Of a DNA stretch of 64,000 nucleotides, positions 26,393-36,149 are shown in pieces. The notes under the pieces are model-generated. The model did not search any database. It saw only the letters and a list, made by a program, of their open reading frames with translations, and was not told the origin of the DNA. How positions within the stretch are numbered: the stretch's first letter is position 1; each line of letters opens with the position of its first letter. This stretch comes from an uncultured Alistipes sp. (lineage in GTDB: Bacteria; Bacteroidota; Bacteroidia; Bacteroidales; Rikenellaceae), in the NCBI GenBank assembly GCA_944322005.1, contig CALUNL010000004.1:1-64000 (forward strand), read 5' to 3'. Position numbers and translations under genes: made by a program.

Positions 26393-28774
26393 ATGCACAG
26401 ACTATTATTCAACATCGCAGCTGCGGTTCTGCCTGCAACTCCCTTCGCAGAGGCCCGTGCCGACGGCTTTTCAATTCGAGGAAAGGTCATAGACAGGCTC
26501 ACGCGCCAGGGTATACCCTATGCCGCCGTGGTAATCTACGGCCAGGAGGAGAAGGGCGTCGCCACAGACTCCCTCGGCGTATTCCGAATCGACGACGTTC
26601 AGCCGGGAATATGCCGTCTTCAGGCCTCCAGTCTCGGATACAGGGAGGCGATAACGCCGGAATACGCCGTGTCGGCATCCACTCCGTTCGTCGAAATCGA
26701 ATTGGATGAGGACTCCTCGCAGTTGGACGCCATAACCGTAACACCGTCGCCTTTGAGGCGCACCCCGGAGAGTCCCGTAAGCATGCAGGTCATCAGCCTG
26801 CGCGACATCGAGAAGAGTCCGGGGGCCAACCGCGACATATCGCGCATTGTCCGTTCGTATCCGGGCGTGGCCTTTTCGCCTGTCGGGTACCGCAACGATC
26901 TGATAGTCCGCGGCGGAGGGCCGTCGGAAAACGTATTCTTCATGGACGGTATAGAGATCCCGAACATAAACCACTTTGCGACGCAGGGGGCATCCGGCGG
27001 CCCGGTAAGCATAGTCAATTCCGACCTCGTACGTGAAATAAACTTCTACACAGGGGCATTTCCGGCAGACCGCGCCGGAGCGTTGAGTTCCGTCCTCGAT
27101 TTCCGGCTGAAGGACGGAAATGCCGAGAGACAGACATTCAAGGCAACGCTCGGCGCATCCGAAGCGGCATTCAGCGGAAGCGGACACATCGGCAAACGGA
27201 CGACATATCTGTTCTCACTGAGACAATCGTACCTGCAACTGTTGTTCAAGTTGCTCGGACTGCCGTTCCTGCCCAACTACATCGACGGACAGATAAAGGT
27301 ACGGACACGCATCGGCGAACGTGACGAACTGGTGATACTCGGCCTCACCGGAATCGACAACATGCGTCTGAACGAGAAGGCCGACAGCGAGTCCAACGAA
27401 TACATTCTGGGCTACCTACCGCGGCTGTGGCAGGAGACCTTCACACTCGGGGCGACATACCGTCATTTCAAGGGGCGCAGCGTACAGTCCGTATCATTGA
27501 GCTACAGCTACATAAACAACCGCAACCAGAAATACCGCAACAACGATACGTCGTCGGAGGAGAATCTGATATTGAAATTGAGAGCCATAGAGGGCAAAGC
27601 GACGCTCCGCGCCGACAACAGGACATACCTCGGGCTGTGGACCGTCAGGGCGGGAGCCGAAGTGACCTTCATGCACTACCGCAACACTACCCTGCACCGC
27701 ATCTATCAGTCAGGCAGCAAGATCTCAAGCTACATGACGAGTCTCGGCATCGCAGGCTGGGGCGGATTCGTCAGCGCCGACTACAAGTCGGCCAACGAGC
27801 GCATGACGGCGTCGATGGGCATACGTTTCGACGGCAGCAGCTACTCCCCATCCACCAGCCGCTTCTGGCGGCAGACCTCACCGCGCATATCGTTCTCCTA
27901 CACGTTCGACGACCACTGGTCGGCAGGAGCAAACGGCGGAATATACTACCGTCTGCCACCGTTCACGGCACTCGGGTTCAAGGAGGAGGGCGTACTCGTC
28001 AACCGAGGTCTCGACTACATGAGGGTCATATCCGCCTCGGCCGGAGCCAACTGGCACAACAGGGAGCGCATATCGGCATCGCTGGAGCTCTTCTACAAGC
28101 ACTATTCAAACATACCGTTGTCGGTCGCGGACGGTATTCCGCTCACGTGCAAAGGCAACGACTACGGAACGGTCGGGGACGAGAGGCTCGTATCGTCGGC
28201 CGTAGGGCGCTCGTACGGTGTCGAGATGATGGCGCGCTGGCAAATCCCCGGACGGCTGAACGTCGTAGGCTCGGCCACCGTCTACAGCAGCGAATACCGC
28301 AGCGGCCGCAAAAGGAAACTCATAGATTCGGCATGGGACAACCGGTTCGTAATAAATGTCAGCGGCACATATGATTTCAAGCGGGGATGGAGCGTCGGGG
28401 CAAAGGTCAGCGCGATAGGCGGAGCGCCGTACACGCCGTACGACGTGGCGCTGTCGTCACTTGTCGAGGCGTGGGATGCAACCGGACGGCCATATTACGA
28501 CTACACGCGCTACAACAGCGAGCGTCTCGGTGCATTCGCACAGCTCGACATTCGCGCCGACAAGGTTTTCTACTTCAAGAGGTGGATGCTGGGCATATAT
28601 GTCGATCTTCAGAACGTCACCTTCAGCAAGATAAAACTTCCCGACGTGCTCGTAAGCACCGGAGTCATCGAAAACCCCACCGCCCCTCCGGCCGAACAGC
28701 GATACGTGATGAAGAGCATCAAGCAGGAGAGCGGCACCATCATCCCCACCATAGGCATTACGGCGGAGTTCTGA
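26393..28774 (+). CDS. TonB-dependent outer membrane receptor with an N-terminal CarboxypepD-like domain
   Basis: A 793-residue outer membrane receptor. The signal peptide (HRLLFNIAAAVLPATPF) is followed by a carboxypeptidase-regulatory-like domain (about residues 26-105, with GIPYAAVVIYGQEEKGVATD), a plug (ISRIVRSYPGV, LIVRGGGPSENVFFMDGIEI) and a 22-strand barrel ending in TIGITAEF, with a terminal phenylalanine. It lacks a SusD partner, so it resembles single receptors for metals or cofactors; no ligand can be deduced. The ATG at 26393 is preferred over a TTG two codons earlier. Confidence 0.9.
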   Translation: MHRLLFNIAAAVLPATPFAEARADGFSIRGKVIDRLTRQGIPYAAVVIYGQEEKGVATDSLGVFRIDDVQPGICRLQASSLGYREAITPEYAVSASTPFVEIELDEDSSQLDAITVTPSPLRRTPESPVSMQVISLRDIEKSPGANRDISRIVRSYPGVAFSPVGYRNDLIVRGGGPSENVFFMDGIEIPNINHFATQGASGGPVSIVNSDLVREINFYTGAFPADRAGALSSVLDFRLKDGNAERQTFKATLGASEAAFSGSGHIGKRTTYLFSLRQSYLQLLFKLLGLPFLPNYIDGQIKVRTRIGERDELVILGLTGIDNMRLNEKADSESNEYILGYLPRLWQETFTLGATYRHFKGRSVQSVSLSYSYINNRNQKYRNNDTSSEENLILKLRAIEGKATLRADNRTYLGLWTVRAGAEVTFMHYRNTTLHRIYQSGSKISSYMTSLGIAGWGGFVSADYKSANERMTASMGIRFDGSSYSPSTSRFWRQTSPRISFSYTFDDHWSAGANGGIYYRLPPFTALGFKEEGVLVNRGLDYMRVISASAGANWHNRERISASLELFYKHYSNIPLSVADGIPLTCKGNDYGTVGDERLVSSAVGRSYGVEMMARWQIPGRLNVVGSATVYSSEYRSGRKRKLIDSAWDNRFVINVSGTYDFKRGWSVGAKVSAIGGAPYTPYDVALSSLVEAWDATGRPYYDYTRYNSERLGAFAQLDIRADKVFYFKRWMLGIYVDLQNVTFSKIKLPDVLVSTGVIENPTAPPAEQRYVMKSIKQESGTIIPTIGITAEF

Positions 28775-28803
28775 AACCGCATACCGATGCCGTCCTTTCA
28801 AAA

Positions 28804-28835
28804 AGAAGGCGGACGGGAGAATCTCCCGCCCGCCT
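28804..28835 (-). terminator. Terminator of the TlpA-DUF6029-Omp28 operon
   Basis: Stem around GGCGG-CGGGAG / CTCCCG-CCGCC with one mismatch and loop AAT, followed on the minus strand by TTCTTTTT. It lies between convergent genes. Confidence 0.65.
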
Positions 28836-28879
28836 ATCGGTCATTCCGTCATGCATGAAGCAAACGGCGAACGAACGTC

Positions 28880-30361
28880 CTATTCGTACTCCATTGCCAG
28901 GGAAGAGGTCAGCGACTCGGTCTCAGCGGAGTTGGTCACATAGTAAGAGCCCTTCTCGTTCTGAACCGAAACGAACAGCAGCAGGTTGCAGTTGTCCTTG
29001 TTCCACGAGGAGTCGAGGTTTATCGTGAACAGATAGTCTGCGGAGTCACCGGCATTCAAGAGGCCGATGTTGTGTCCGAGATAGCTGTTCGAGCCCTCAA
29101 CCTTGCTGTCCGCACGGCGCAGCACATGGTTGTGGGTATTGAACTCTCCCTCCATTCCGTAGTTGGTCTGTTTTCCGGTAAGTCCGTCCTCGAGCACCCA
29201 TGCGCCGACACGGTATTTGCCGGTCTCGCCTGCCTTCACAACCATACGCACGATAAGCGTATTGCCGTCAAGTGCCGTACGCGCGGCAATACCGGCCTTG
29301 GCCGGATTTGCCATCATATCCTCGATACCCTCCTGCAGATATTTCAGGTTGGTGGCATAGTTGTACGATCCACCGAGAACGGTATAATACATATCGTAAA
29401 GAACATACGGAGCACCTGTTATACCGAACGAACCGGCCACATCGTCAGACGGACCGAACGGGTCGCCCGGATAGGAGTGGATTGCGGCCAGAGTGAACCT
29501 CGGCGCATAGTTCTCATCAGCCAGCATGGCATCGAGCGGAGCTATCACGAACGGGCAGTATCCGCATCCGAGGCCGGTGAACTGCGATATCATCACACGG
29601 TGCCTGAACGAAAGGTTGTCAGGCTGCGGGTCTACCGGGCGCACCGGTATGGCAGTATTGACGCATGTGACGGTCAACGGATTGGCAATTGTATTGGAAG
29701 TCTTGTAGGAGATCCAGAAGGAACGCGTCTCCGCAACCGACGAGGAGTAATAAGGCAGCGTGTATTCGATGCCTGTCTCCGATGTGACGGCAGTGGTAGG
29801 CAACGTCACCTTTCTGTTGGTGTCGTTGTCGTATATGTCATAATCACCCGCATTGAGTACCTGGCCGTCGAAACGGACAACAAATACGGCACGGTCGACA
29901 TCGGCCTGCACAACCGTGGTCGAAAGGGCCGACGTAAGGCCCGTCTGGTCGTTAGGCTCCACATTTATCGTCTCGTTAACGGCGGAAACCAACAGCACAT
30001 CGGACTTGTACTCGGCCTCCTCACCCTCCTCCGGAGCCGGATTGACGTAGGTCACATAAAAGCGATAGTCGCCCGGTTCGGTAGTCGTAAACCGCATGTC
30101 CGGCATCTCTACAACGGAGTTGTCATCGGCATTGTAGAACACGACGTCGGCCGAAGTAAGAGGATTGCCCTTGAAACGGACATCGAAAACGGCGGCATCC
30201 TTACCGTCGGCGGCAATGGCCGATGGTGCTACCGTCACACTGAAAATGGAGCCCTGGCCGCCGCTGTTGTCATCATCGGCTCCCGCTCCCTTGAGGCATG
30301 AAACAGTCGAGAATCCGACTGCGGCAAGCAGAAGCGCTTTGCCGAACATTCTTGCTATCAT
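28880..30361 (-). CDS. Omp28-related outer membrane lipoprotein with a CxxC thioredoxin-like site
   Basis: A 493-residue lipoprotein (lipobox FSTVSC, Cys22). Residues about 40-240 form two Ig-like beta domains (for example IAADGKDAAVFDVRFKG and VVQADVDRAVFVVRFDGQVL). The Omp28 part begins around residue 255 with SQFTGLGCGYCPFVIAPL, a thioredoxin-like CGYC site, followed by HSYPGDPFGPSDDV and the cis-proline-like ITGAPYVLYD. It lies 12 bases after DUF6029 and closes an operon begun by TlpA, suggesting an envelope thiol-redox function. Confidence 0.85.
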   Translation of the reverse strand: MIARMFGKALLLAAVGFSTVSCLKGAGADDDNSGGQGSIFSVTVAPSAIAADGKDAAVFDVRFKGNPLTSADVVFYNADDNSVVEMPDMRFTTTEPGDYRFYVTYVNPAPEEGEEAEYKSDVLLVSAVNETINVEPNDQTGLTSALSTTVVQADVDRAVFVVRFDGQVLNAGDYDIYDNDTNRKVTLPTTAVTSETGIEYTLPYYSSSVAETRSFWISYKTSNTIANPLTVTCVNTAIPVRPVDPQPDNLSFRHRVMISQFTGLGCGYCPFVIAPLDAMLADENYAPRFTLAAIHSYPGDPFGPSDDVAGSFGITGAPYVLYDMYYTVLGGSYNYATNLKYLQEGIEDMMANPAKAGIAARTALDGNTLIVRMVVKAGETGKYRVGAWVLEDGLTGKQTNYGMEGEFNTHNHVLRRADSKVEGSNSYLGHNIGLLNAGDSADYLFTINLDSSWNKDNCNLLLFVSVQNEKGSYYVTNSAETESLTSSLAMEYE

Positions 30362-30373
30362 ACTCTTGTTTTT

Positions 30374-31963
30374 TTAGAATGAAGATGTTATTGCAATATT
30401 GAATCCCGTATATGCAGGAGAGTAGCGGCACACTCCGCCCGAGCAAATGTAGCCGGCACGGTTGCGGCCGTAGCTCAACTGTATGCGGGTACGATTTTTC
30501 GTATAGCTGAATCCTCCGTTGTAATAGTTCTTCTTCGTGGTGCCGAGATTGTACATGTCGCTGACGAAGAAACTCCAGCGCGGAGCGAGTCCGAACTCAA
30601 CGAGTCCAGCCACCCAGTCGCCCTCGTATTCGCCCGAAAGCAGGTACTGCACCTCGGCGCGGAGCGACTTCTTACGGTCGAACTTGTACGAAACGTCCGC
30701 AACGAAGATATTGGAGATATATGTCCGGTGCGTGAATCCATGATTCGGATTCCACTCCTGCATCGAGAACAGCAGCGACGTCTTCAGTTTCTTGTTCCAC
30801 TGCCTCTCGACATCGACATTTATGTCGCGCCACAGCAGTTCACGGTTTCCGGATTCCGACTGCGAAGCACGCAACGTATAGAACGTGGAGAAGTTGGCGT
30901 GGAAGTTCCAGTAGCGGTAACGGTCCGACTTGCTGCGGTACGAATAGTACACATCGACCTGTCCGCCGATCTCGCCCTCTACGTTCACCTGATAAGGGTT
31001 CAGGTTGGCCAGCATGTATGTGTACTGACGCGTCAGAGCCGGCAGGTAGTTCAGGGCATTGCCCGTACCCGTTCCGTAAAGCGAAATGAGCGTTCCCATA
31101 TTGTCGAGCATACGGAATGTTCCGGAGATGCTGAAGCCTTTGTAGTGGTATCCGACCTCACCAAGGGCGGCCATACCCTCAACGGCACGGTCGACCGTAA
31201 GATTCGGCAAGTCCTTGCTCTTGTGGACATATTCGCCGCGGAAAGTAAGACCCTTCCAGTCGAAATTCAGGCGTCCCGAAAACATGTCAAGGTTCGGGGT
31301 AGTCAATCCGAACATTTCCGCGAAATTAATCTCCGAGTCCTTGTCCAGCGCCTCGTAACGGTTGAGATAGCTTCCCTCAAGGAATAACTGGGCGTTCTTC
31401 ATGCCGAAGATATCAGCCAGCGATACGCTCAGATCAAGACCACGGGCCCATGAGCCTGCATATTTGGTATAAAGTCTCGGACGGCCGTAAACGCCCTTCA
31501 GCGTTACGTATTTTCCGAAACGATAGATACCCCTGACACCCTCCAGCGACGTGTTTATTCCGAGTTGGCGGTCTTCGTAGCTGCGGAATATGAGACCGTT
31601 TCCGAACTGGTCGAACACATTGCCGACAAGCACCTCGAAATTCTTGTCCTGCCACTGGATATACTTTGACGAGAGGCAGAAACGGTAGGCACCGTCCTGC
31701 TCGCCGAGCTCGTATCCCAGGAGTGCCGGGAGGTATGCATCAACCTGTATGCCGGCCGAAAATCTCTTGTAGGTGTAATCGACCTTCAGATAGTTGTTGG
31801 AGCCGAAATGGTCATCATAGGCGGTACCGAGCCCCTTGTCGTCCACGTAGACTATCGTATTGGTCTCGAAACTACCGGTCAGCTGTCCGTCACCAAGCCT
31901 AATCTGGGCATCTGCGACAGCAACACAGCAGACACAGACTATCAACGATAAGATTCGTTTCAT
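30374..31963 (-). CDS. DUF6029-type outer membrane beta-barrel protein
   Basis: A 529-residue protein with signal peptide (KRILSLIVCVCCVAVADAQ) followed by alternating aromatic-rich beta strands through to the C-terminal phenylalanine, as expected for an outer membrane barrel. The length and the opening IRLGDGQLTGSFETNTIVY match the DUF6029 family of Bacteroidetes. Function is unknown. Its start overlaps the TlpA stop by 4 bases (ATGA) and it is followed closely by the Omp28 gene, so the three proteins are made together. Confidence 0.75.
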   Translation of the reverse strand: MKRILSLIVCVCCVAVADAQIRLGDGQLTGSFETNTIVYVDDKGLGTAYDDHFGSNNYLKVDYTYKRFSAGIQVDAYLPALLGYELGEQDGAYRFCLSSKYIQWQDKNFEVLVGNVFDQFGNGLIFRSYEDRQLGINTSLEGVRGIYRFGKYVTLKGVYGRPRLYTKYAGSWARGLDLSVSLADIFGMKNAQLFLEGSYLNRYEALDKDSEINFAEMFGLTTPNLDMFSGRLNFDWKGLTFRGEYVHKSKDLPNLTVDRAVEGMAALGEVGYHYKGFSISGTFRMLDNMGTLISLYGTGTGNALNYLPALTRQYTYMLANLNPYQVNVEGEIGGQVDVYYSYRSKSDRYRYWNFHANFSTFYTLRASQSESGNRELLWRDINVDVERQWNKKLKTSLLFSMQEWNPNHGFTHRTYISNIFVADVSYKFDRKKSLRAEVQYLLSGEYEGDWVAGLVEFGLAPRWSFFVSDMYNLGTTKKNYYNGGFSYTKNRTRIQLSYGRNRAGYICSGGVCRYSPAYTGFNIAITSSF

Positions 31964-32454
31964 TGCTTCTTCTCCTTACTGATTTCGATTACCTTGTCCA
32001 GAAGCAGCTGCTCGCTGCCGGGAGTGTAGCCCGAATGCGAATAGACAATGTTGCCTTCGGCGTCGACGACATAGCTCTGCGGCGTAAGCGACACATTCAT
32101 GGCACGCTTCAACGTCTGGTTGACATCAAACAGGCAGATGAATTCCCACCCGAGCGACGCCACTTTGGCCTTGGCTGTCGCCTTGAGCCGCACGTCGTCG
32201 ATCGATACGGCGACGACATCAAAGTCGGCCTCCTTGCGCCAGTCCTCCAACTGGTCATTTATAGCATTTAGTTCCTGTATGCAAGGCTTGCATGCGATCG
32301 ACCAATAGGCGATTATCAACGGTTTGCGGCCTGCCAGCGAAGCGGTCGATACAATCTCTCCGTCGACATTCTCTATTTTGACGTCCGGAAGCGACTGTGC
32401 CGAGACCGCGGAAAATGCCGCCACAGAACACAAAAGAAAAAACAATTTCTTCAT
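31960..32454 (-). CDS. TlpA-family thiol-disulfide oxidoreductase
   Basis: A 164-residue exported thioredoxin-fold protein. The signal peptide (KKLFFLLCSVAAFSAVSA) is followed by the fold with active site WSIACKPC near residues 52-59, VVAVSIDDVR and the cis-proline region VSLTPQSYVVD. Having CKPC rather than CGHC, it is probably a reductant or specific exchange partner in the periplasm. First gene of the operon with DUF6029 and Omp28, whose CGYC site is a plausible partner. Confidence 0.9.
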   Translation of the reverse strand: MKKLFFLLCSVAAFSAVSAQSLPDVKIENVDGEIVSTASLAGRKPLIIAYWSIACKPCIQELNAINDQLEDWRKEADFDVVAVSIDDVRLKATAKAKVASLGWEFICLFDVNQTLKRAMNVSLTPQSYVVDAEGNIVYSHSGYTPGSEQLLLDKVIEISKEKKQ

Positions 32455-32501
32455 ATATCCATCAAATTTAATCGGTTATGAAAGTTCAAAACTTCAAAGC
32501 C

Positions 32502-32552
32502 GATAAAACCGCACAGAAACTCCCCTTTCGGAGAGTTTCTGCCCGGTTTATC
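32502..32552. terminator. Hairpin after the large lipoprotein gene
   Basis: Long interrupted stem: GATAAAACCG, CAGAAACTC, loop CCCTTTCG, then GAGTTTCTG and CGGTTTATC. It lies between the 876-residue lipoprotein gene and the TlpA gene on the same strand. Confidence 0.65.
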
Positions 32553-32564
32553 AGTATCGGTAAG

Positions 32565-35195
32565 CTAACGTTTGCCGTACCTCTTCTCGGCCAGCGACTT
32601 GACATTGGCCTTGAGTTCTTCTGCAGTTAACAGACGAGCCTTTACCTGCTTGTGTGCGACAGGCGCCTTCGTCGGCATGATCGTCCTGCTCTTGGCCTTG
32701 GTTACAGGGGTAACCTTGTAGAGCGACATCAGGCTTGCAGGATCGGCAATTCTGAGGGCATTTGCAAATGCGGCCGCAGCCTGCTCACTGCTATCATCTC
32801 CCGTCCAGCCTCTGGTCAGAGTAAGCGGTGTAACAATCCTTGACGAGAACTGGTACACGTTATAGTAGAAACGTCCAGGATTGAGATAGTATGTCACATC
32901 GTTGTAAACAAGAGGGTTGATGGTTATTGTATTGCCATCGGACGAAACCTCTGCAGGGAAGTATCCCGTCTCCGCCTTGTTGTTCTCGACAATGTACGGC
33001 AGAGAAGCCTCGCTGCTTGCACCTACAAGATGGTACTCATATTTATTCCAATATGTCAGCGGAGTGAACTTGTTTACATTGAACGGAACTGATACGGAAC
33101 CGTCGGCTGCAATCTGGAGGTACCACTTCGGACCGAAGTCAAATACAGGAGACTCGCTGTCGAATCCGTTATAATCCTCAGAGATGAACAGGTCGTACGG
33201 CGATGCATACTCAAGATAGTCGCTGTAGGTTACAACCTCCATCGACAGGCCCTGGCAGAGCAGGCGGTTCTGGTTGCGGGTCTTCTGGTTGAACAGATCT
33301 ACCGATGCCTTGAACACTTCATACACAGCATCAACCTCCTCCTTGGTCTTGTAAGGAGTATTCTCGTAGTAGCGCTGATATACCTCCTCCGGAAGCGTAG
33401 CCTCATAACCTACATCTCCTATGACAACCTTGCAGGTCTTCGTCTCGGTTACATCCTCATAACCCTCTACGACACCGATGTATCTCTTGTAGGATATCGT
33501 TGCGGAAGCGGTCCACTCGCCCAGCAGCGATGTGAAGAGCTCGGAGGTTACCGGAGTAGCCGCAGGCTCCTGTATGGTCCTGTTCTTTGCCCAAGACGGT
33601 TCGCTTGCAGTGCCCTCGTAATTGTAAACCATTACGCCGAGGTAAGTCTCTGAATCCTCGCGGGACGAGAACGGTATGTTCAGACCCTCGTCGGAATTGA
33701 TTGCAGCGATCTCCTCACTGGTGAGGCTGTATCCGCGCTCGATAAGGTCGGACTCGGTGTAACCTCCGGAGATACTGCTCTCCCATTCACGCTTGTAGTT
33801 GCAAGCATACATGCCGGAGTACGCATCCTTCGTAGGGCTCTTGACATTGAACCACACCTCGTAAGGCGATTCCTCGCCGGACGGGTTTGCGATGGCGGTA
33901 ACTTCAACGGTCGGAGCAGGCTCGGTAGGATCCGGCATCTGGAACGCCTCGGAGTAGTAGAGCTGCGTCGTACCCTCGTCATTACCCATTGCCGTTACGA
34001 ACAGGTAATATGTAGCCTCCTTGTCGATGTAGAAATTATCCTCGAGGACGATGTCCACCGGCTCTCTCGAAGAGTTGACATAAAGGGTGTACATCGCGCC
34101 AGGAGTTGTCATATACCACTGCAGGTTGGCAGGGTCGTTGTCCAGCATCGTAAGGACATAGTTGTATGTATTCTCGTCAAGAATTACATAGCAGAATACA
34201 GCCACATTGTCATCCGGGGCAATGGATACGACACCTCCGTTCGGACGGAGATTCATGGTAATGCCGAGATCGGCCTCCAATGTCTCCGGCGCCTTGGCAG
34301 TCACAACAGTCGACTGGTAAAAACCGCTCCAGTATTTGGACTGGTCACTGACATCAATACCGGAATACATGTCGCTCCAATATGACTCCTGATCAAACAA
34401 CGGGCTGTAATAGCCCTGTCCGAAGCCCCATGGATGCTCACCTTCGGCAAACTCTCCGAACATCACCTTGTACTTTCCGCCCGGAACGATCGGGTCATAG
34501 TAATAAAGATATCCGCCCTGAATATCATCCTCTACAGGATTACCGCTTTCATCACGGACAAGTGAGTTGTCGTAATCAAAATTGAAAGTGGTCGTCTCGG
34601 TGATGTAGTTATGATAAACCTCGTCGCTGAGGTTCATCATGTCAGCATCGGAATACATCATGGAGTTGGATACATAGTTTACAATATCCGTAAGTCCCCA
34701 TTTAACGACGTTTCCGTTCTCGGCAATGCTCTCAGGCAGCTTCAGGCGCAGTTTGAAACTGTCGTAGTCGATATCGAAAACGGACAGGTCCTCCGAGAAA
34801 TCGACAGTTGCAACAGCCACCGAAGCAACCTCCGAATAATAGTCTTCGGAATCGGTTATACCTGCGAAATAAACCACATAATCGCTGAGAGGATCGAGTC
34901 CCTTTACGGTTACGGCGTTATCACCGTCCTTACAAGCGATACCTCTGGTACCGGTAGCGAAGACAACCGCCGGTTCCGGCTCTGCCTCACCGGCCTTGTA
35001 TGCCACATAGGCAGCCTCCACGATTTTGGTCGTGGTAAGCGTTATGTCGGCAGTCGTGGAAGAGGCCGAAACCAACTCGGCCGAAAGCTCAGGGACAGTC
35101 ACGCTCCCGCCATCATCCTTCACACATCCCGTCATTGCATATCCCATAACAATGGCAATGGCAACGACATTCAAATAACGTAAAATACCTTTCAT
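32565..35195 (-). CDS. Large surface or periplasmic lipoprotein with Fn3-like repeats
   Basis: An 876-residue lipoprotein (lipobox GYAMTGC, Cys24). The first 120 residues form an Fn3-like domain with the strand KGLDPLSDYVVYFAG; more beta domains follow, including ones with YYLFVTAMGN and TATISYKRYIG. The last 60 residues are unusual: VTKAKSRTIMPTKAPVAHK, then a basic helix ending RYGKR. The same KGLDPL motif and a basic tail occur in the lipoprotein at 47073-48494. No enzyme motif is seen; a role in ligand binding is a guess. It forms its own transcription unit. Confidence 0.7.
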   Translation of the reverse strand: MKGILRYLNVVAIAIVMGYAMTGCVKDDGGSVTVPELSAELVSASSTTADITLTTTKIVEAAYVAYKAGEAEPEPAVVFATGTRGIACKDGDNAVTVKGLDPLSDYVVYFAGITDSEDYYSEVASVAVATVDFSEDLSVFDIDYDSFKLRLKLPESIAENGNVVKWGLTDIVNYVSNSMMYSDADMMNLSDEVYHNYITETTTFNFDYDNSLVRDESGNPVEDDIQGGYLYYYDPIVPGGKYKVMFGEFAEGEHPWGFGQGYYSPLFDQESYWSDMYSGIDVSDQSKYWSGFYQSTVVTAKAPETLEADLGITMNLRPNGGVVSIAPDDNVAVFCYVILDENTYNYVLTMLDNDPANLQWYMTTPGAMYTLYVNSSREPVDIVLEDNFYIDKEATYYLFVTAMGNDEGTTQLYYSEAFQMPDPTEPAPTVEVTAIANPSGEESPYEVWFNVKSPTKDAYSGMYACNYKREWESSISGGYTESDLIERGYSLTSEEIAAINSDEGLNIPFSSREDSETYLGVMVYNYEGTASEPSWAKNRTIQEPAATPVTSELFTSLLGEWTASATISYKRYIGVVEGYEDVTETKTCKVVIGDVGYEATLPEEVYQRYYENTPYKTKEEVDAVYEVFKASVDLFNQKTRNQNRLLCQGLSMEVVTYSDYLEYASPYDLFISEDYNGFDSESPVFDFGPKWYLQIAADGSVSVPFNVNKFTPLTYWNKYEYHLVGASSEASLPYIVENNKAETGYFPAEVSSDGNTITINPLVYNDVTYYLNPGRFYYNVYQFSSRIVTPLTLTRGWTGDDSSEQAAAAFANALRIADPASLMSLYKVTPVTKAKSRTIMPTKAPVAHKQVKARLLTAEELKANVKSLAEKRYGKR

Positions 35196-35500
35196 AAGAT
35201 TTGATTTAATAGTTTGGAGTTTTTAAATGTTCGGGTACAAAATACATCATTTTCTACGCCCAAAAATACAAAAAAAATTTTTTTAATAATTGTATGAAAA
35301 CACAAAATATTAACATTTTTTTAACCGCATCTCCCTTTCCGCGCGTGCGCGACTATATTGCAAAATACTTGTAATCAAATATATACAAGCACATTTACAG
35401 CTTCTGTATGCTTCTCCTGTTTTCAGTCGTTTTTCTACAAACAGGCGGTTGAAAAACAAGCCATTTTTTTGATTATTTTTGAGACGCGAAAAATTACGCA
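35196..35500. other. AT-rich intergenic region with divergent starts
   Basis: No gene supported. The stretch is very rich in A and T near 35260-35320 and must carry the promoter of the lipoprotein gene (minus strand) and that of the exonuclease gene (plus strand). On the minus strand GTATTTTG near 35239 resembles a -7 box with one base missing from the spacer. I see nothing else in it. Confidence 0.4.
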
Positions 35501-35995
35501 ATGGACAACTTTGCAGCGATAGATTTCGAGACAGCCAACCGAGAACCATGCAGCATATGCAGCATTGGGGTCGTCGTAGTGCGCAACGGCATCATATCCG
35601 AAAAGATATACAGGCTGGTACGGCCAAAGCCGTGTTTCTACAGCCGCTTCAACACATCCGTGCACGGACTCACACATATGGATACGGCCGACGCCCCTGA
35701 ATTTCCCGAGGTATGGAAGGAGATTGCGCCGGCGATAGGCTCGCTGACACTTGTGGCCCACAACAGCCGCTTCGACGAAATGTGCCTGCGTTCCGCATTC
35801 GCATCATACGGAATGACATATCCGGAATATCCGTTCAAATGCACCTGCACAGCCTCGCGCCGCACATTCGGGCGGGCACTGCCCAACCACCGGCTGCCGA
35901 CCGTAGCCGCCGCATGCGGCTATGACCTGACCAGGCATCACAACGCCATGGCCGACGCAGAAGCATGCGCAATCATTGCAATGAAAATATTGTGA
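35501..35995 (+). CDS. DEDDh 3'-5' exonuclease (DnaQ-like)
   Basis: A 164-residue exonuclease of the DnaQ/epsilon superfamily. Exo I is AAIDFETAN (Asp8, Glu10), Exo II is LVAHNSRFDEMCL, and Exo III is HHNAMADAEACA with the His and Asp of the DEDDh class, so catalysis should be intact. It degrades DNA or RNA 3' to 5'; stand-alone members act in repair or turnover. It is a single gene between unrelated units. Confidence 0.9.
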   Translation: MDNFAAIDFETANREPCSICSIGVVVVRNGIISEKIYRLVRPKPCFYSRFNTSVHGLTHMDTADAPEFPEVWKEIAPAIGSLTLVAHNSRFDEMCLRSAFASYGMTYPEYPFKCTCTASRRTFGRALPNHRLPTVAAACGYDLTRHHNAMADAEACAIIAMKIL

Positions 35996-36082
35996 GGGAC
36001 AATCACTTGTGCTGCATCAGTCATTGTCGGCCAAGTACTTTCCCGGTATTTACGGCGTCCTTACGAACAAAGATATTTGCCA

Positions 36083-36090
36083 TAATTTTG
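36083..36090 (+). promoter_or_regulatory. -7 promoter box of the sigma factor gene
   Basis: TAATTTTG fits TAnnTTTG and lies about 60 bases before the ATG at 36150. No clear -33 element. Confidence 0.35.
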
Positions 36091-36149
36091 CAATATAAAA
36101 TTAAAATTTAATAATTTTACATTCACGATTCTTGACGCATAAGGCAGAT

